Assembly: GCA_037013685.1 (NCBI GenBank)
Contig: CM072919.1
Span: 33,481,820 to 33,545,819 of the forward strand
Origin: Acridotheres tristis
Lineage: Eukaryota; Chordata; Aves; Passeriformes; Sturnidae
Direction of reading: 5' to 3'
DNA length: 64,000 nucleotides
A program made the translations under genes and the position numbers. Below the pieces are notes generated by a model that had not been told where the DNA came from, made no database searches, and worked only from the letters and a program-made list of their open reading frames with translations. Positions 61,591 to 64,000 of the stretch are shown one piece after another; the first letter of the stretch is position 1, and every line of letters starts with the position of its first letter.

Positions 61591-64000
61591 CATCGTGACA
61601 CAGTCCTTCACAGGCTGGAGGAAAACAATGCACGATTCATATTTCTGTGTTCTTCTTAATGACATAGCCACCAGTCTGTGGAATAAATCTGTTCTAGGAT
61701 TTATTAAGTAGCAGTTCTTCTCCCTACTGTCTGCTAGCAGGTGGCTAAAAGAAGATAGAGTCTCATCTGGCTGAGAATACATCTCATCTGACTTTGTTAA
61801 ATCAGATATGGCATTTCTTCTGGCTACAAAACCTTACTGATCCATGTAAGCTGTACCTGTAGGGAACTTCTTCCCACTATTTGTATCACAGGAAGGAAGT
61901 CTGAAGGGAGGCCTCTATCTACTTATCCTTCTCTGCCCTCTCCCACATCCCTAGGAGGCTGTGCGCCTAGGTTTATCTCAGTAGCGTGCAGAAAAGATAA
62001 CTCCCTTCTGCATAATTTGCATAGAATTAAACCTCCGGTTCTTAGGAAACAATTGCCTATTTTGTCTTGGTCATACAAACTCCCTTTTGCTCACATCTGG
62101 TTATTCTTTGCAATATCATCCTGAGTATATAATATATATATTTAGACTCACTAAAAAAATAATTTTTATCAGCACTTAATCTCATTTGATTCTTTCAAGT
62201 GAGCTTTCAGCAGACAGAGACTTTCACAGGCAGCTGTGATGCAAGAAAATAGCTTCCTTCTGTGTGAGTGTTGAAGAGCATTTAAAATATGAATGTTTTC
62301 TTCTTCCACTCCTGTCCTGTCTCAAGGTGATTTCTGTGAAGGTGAGATATTGTGCTCATGAAGAGCACTGGCAAGGGCATGGAGGGCATCAGTAGCAGTC
62401 ATGAGCAGCAGGACTGATCTATCTGCAGGAAGCAGTCATATTCACTACAGGCTTCTCTGTCCTGATATGGGACAATTGTAGCTTATTTAAAATAGGCATT
62501 TAGACTTTGGTGTTAGGATGGCTTTCAAGGATAATTTATTCTGTTTGTGCAAATCTTTCGGGATTTGTGTCCTGGGCTGATGAGAGCATTAACTGGTGTA
62601 CATGGAAATTCCAGCGCTGCACTCTGTTTCCTAGAGGGCTTCTGTTCCCTTTACCTCAAGAAATGAATGTTCTTTTACACAGCTTAGAAATTTTGGAGTA
62701 TGGAGTGAGGATCTTGAATTTTTCGGTTTGCACTGTTGACACTTGGATAGCTCTGTTTAGGCCATGAAACAATGATCCATAAATCCCAAAGGTCAGTACT
62801 CCAGACAGGCCGAGAAAATTTACAAACAAACCAGGAATATTGTACTGTGATGTGACTGGCTGTAGCAGCATCTGGACTTGGCTTTTGGTCAAGCAGCAGT
62901 AAATGTACAGACTTGAAGAGTTTTTTCGATTCTTTGTCCCCTCATCTAAATAAAAAGGGCATCCCTACTCCGCTTCTGTACCTTACTGAAAAATGTGCAA
63001 AGAATAAGTATGTCAGCAGCATCAAAGCACCTCCTAAGAGGCAAAGTCTGCAGAAATCAAGACTTTTATACTGACAGTTAAACAGTTTAATCACTGCTTA
63101 CTTATCAGAAAATATGGTGTTGAGGGGGAAGGCTTTATAGAATAAATTTCTGCCTCCAGGGAATTGAAGAAATTTAATTTTTTATTTCTTTGCCTCTGCC
63201 AAAAAAGAAATACATCTCCAAGGATAATTTTCATGTCCTTTAGAAGTGGTACTGCTGTCCTTCCAGGCCACCAGGATTTAGGTTTTCTTCCCATGTGTTT
63301 TATTTTTCTAATCGGCATCCTTTAGCTCTACCAACACCCACTCCTCCTCTTCCTTGGTTTTCCCACCCACAAAGACAAACATGTGCTTCCTGTCTTCTTG
63401 GGCAGGGTAGTGCTTGCTTGTTTTAATTCAGTACATACCTTCTGTGGAAAATACTAAATTTTTTTGCTACTTTATCGATACTTATCATAAATGGTCCTCT
63501 CCCTGCCTGCCCCTGCTCTGACTGGCCTAAGAACTTTATTTTATCAGGACTGTTGGAATGTAAGGTTGCTTTGAATGCTTCTTCCTGGGGTAATGAGTCA
63601 TACTTGGACCTTAGTAGTATTTCCGGCATGATGCAGGCAATGTGAAGATGTTGGTTTTCACATCATGCGGTTATGCCAAGCCCTCACAGGGAAAAGGGGA
63701 ACAAATTCCTGGAAAGTGGCTCACTTCTGAGTCACTTGGCTTCTGTTCGGACGAAAAGATGAGGGAAGGAAGATCTTCTCATATCCAGCTTTTCCTGCAG
63801 CAAAATCTGGAATAATTAACATTGAGTGGCAGTTGCTGCAGTCTCAGAGAAAAACAGCCCTCCCTGCCACTGGAATATAATTGGTGTTCCCTTGTGTCCC
63901 AGCGGTTGGAGGCATCCAGCTGGATCTGAAAGCAGAGGAAAAAGCAGGTTTCTAGTGACCTGAGGTGAAATTTGAGCAGAGGTAAAACTTAGCTTCTCTA

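Larger units (their letters stand above)
48614..64000 (+). other. SHB: SHB intron 2 (incomplete, at least 15.4 kb)
   Basis: It starts at GTAAGA and runs past the window end. No sequence resembling the next SHB exon (the EFQRQES...IQLYDTPYEPEG region) or the SH2 domain was seen. Recognised contents are a 24-bp tandem duplication at 50926-50973, an old CR1 at 57235-57375 and a spaced direct repeat at 61161-61245. T-rich runs with a TTGG array lie at 61550-61590. The remainder looks like unique intronic DNA. Open frames of up to 144 codons (57535-57969, minus strand) show no family resemblance. Confidence 0.85.

Noticed and set aside
1..64000. CRISPR arrays, operons, tRNA or rRNA genes
   Set aside because: None seen; the sequence is vertebrate nuclear DNA and the direct repeats present are microsatellites, small duplications or transposon copies.

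Overview
This is vertebrate nuclear DNA, and almost certainly avian. It contains CR1 LINE 3' ends in both orientations, bird-type endogenous retrovirus LTRs of several families, AT-rich introns and two sharp CpG islands. The LTR types point to a passerine. Only one gene is recognised with confidence: SHB, the SH2 domain-containing adaptor B, on the + strand. SHB maps to human 9p, which corresponds to the bird Z chromosome, so a Z-linked origin is likely. That is an inference, not something seen in the sequence. No bacterial-type systems, CRISPR arrays, tRNAs or rRNAs were seen.

Layout. 1-4967: probably the first intron of an unidentified minus-strand gene, with two short CR1 pieces. 4680-5470: CpG island holding a candidate minus-strand first coding exon (start MEPFPS, then a consensus GTGAGT donor). 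On its + side lies an unspliced 111-codon ORF (5629-5964) whose stop overlaps an AATAAA signal. 5969-33180: about 27 kb of intergenic DNA with four clear LTR copies or fragments, a long antisense CR1, a shorter CR1, an unusual palindromic triplet repeat and a homopurine tract. 33180-34400: the SHB CpG island, with GC boxes, a 13-bp minisatellite in the 5' flank, a 19-codon upstream ORF and the 195-codon coding exon 1. 34340-48495: SHB intron 1 with several CR1 pieces. 48496-48613: SHB exon 2. 48614-64000: SHB intron 2, still open at the window edge.

The SHB exons join in frame: exon 1 ends in phase 0 at a GTAAGT donor, and exon 2 starts after a TTTCAG acceptor and ends in phase 1 at a GTAAGA donor. 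They encode the N-terminal scaffold with at least five YxxP tyrosines. The C-terminal SH2 domain lies beyond the window. I did not find a new multi-gene system. The best candidates for something undescribed are the cysteine-rich ORF at 5629-5964 divergent from the minus-strand exon, and the upstream ORF in the SHB leader.
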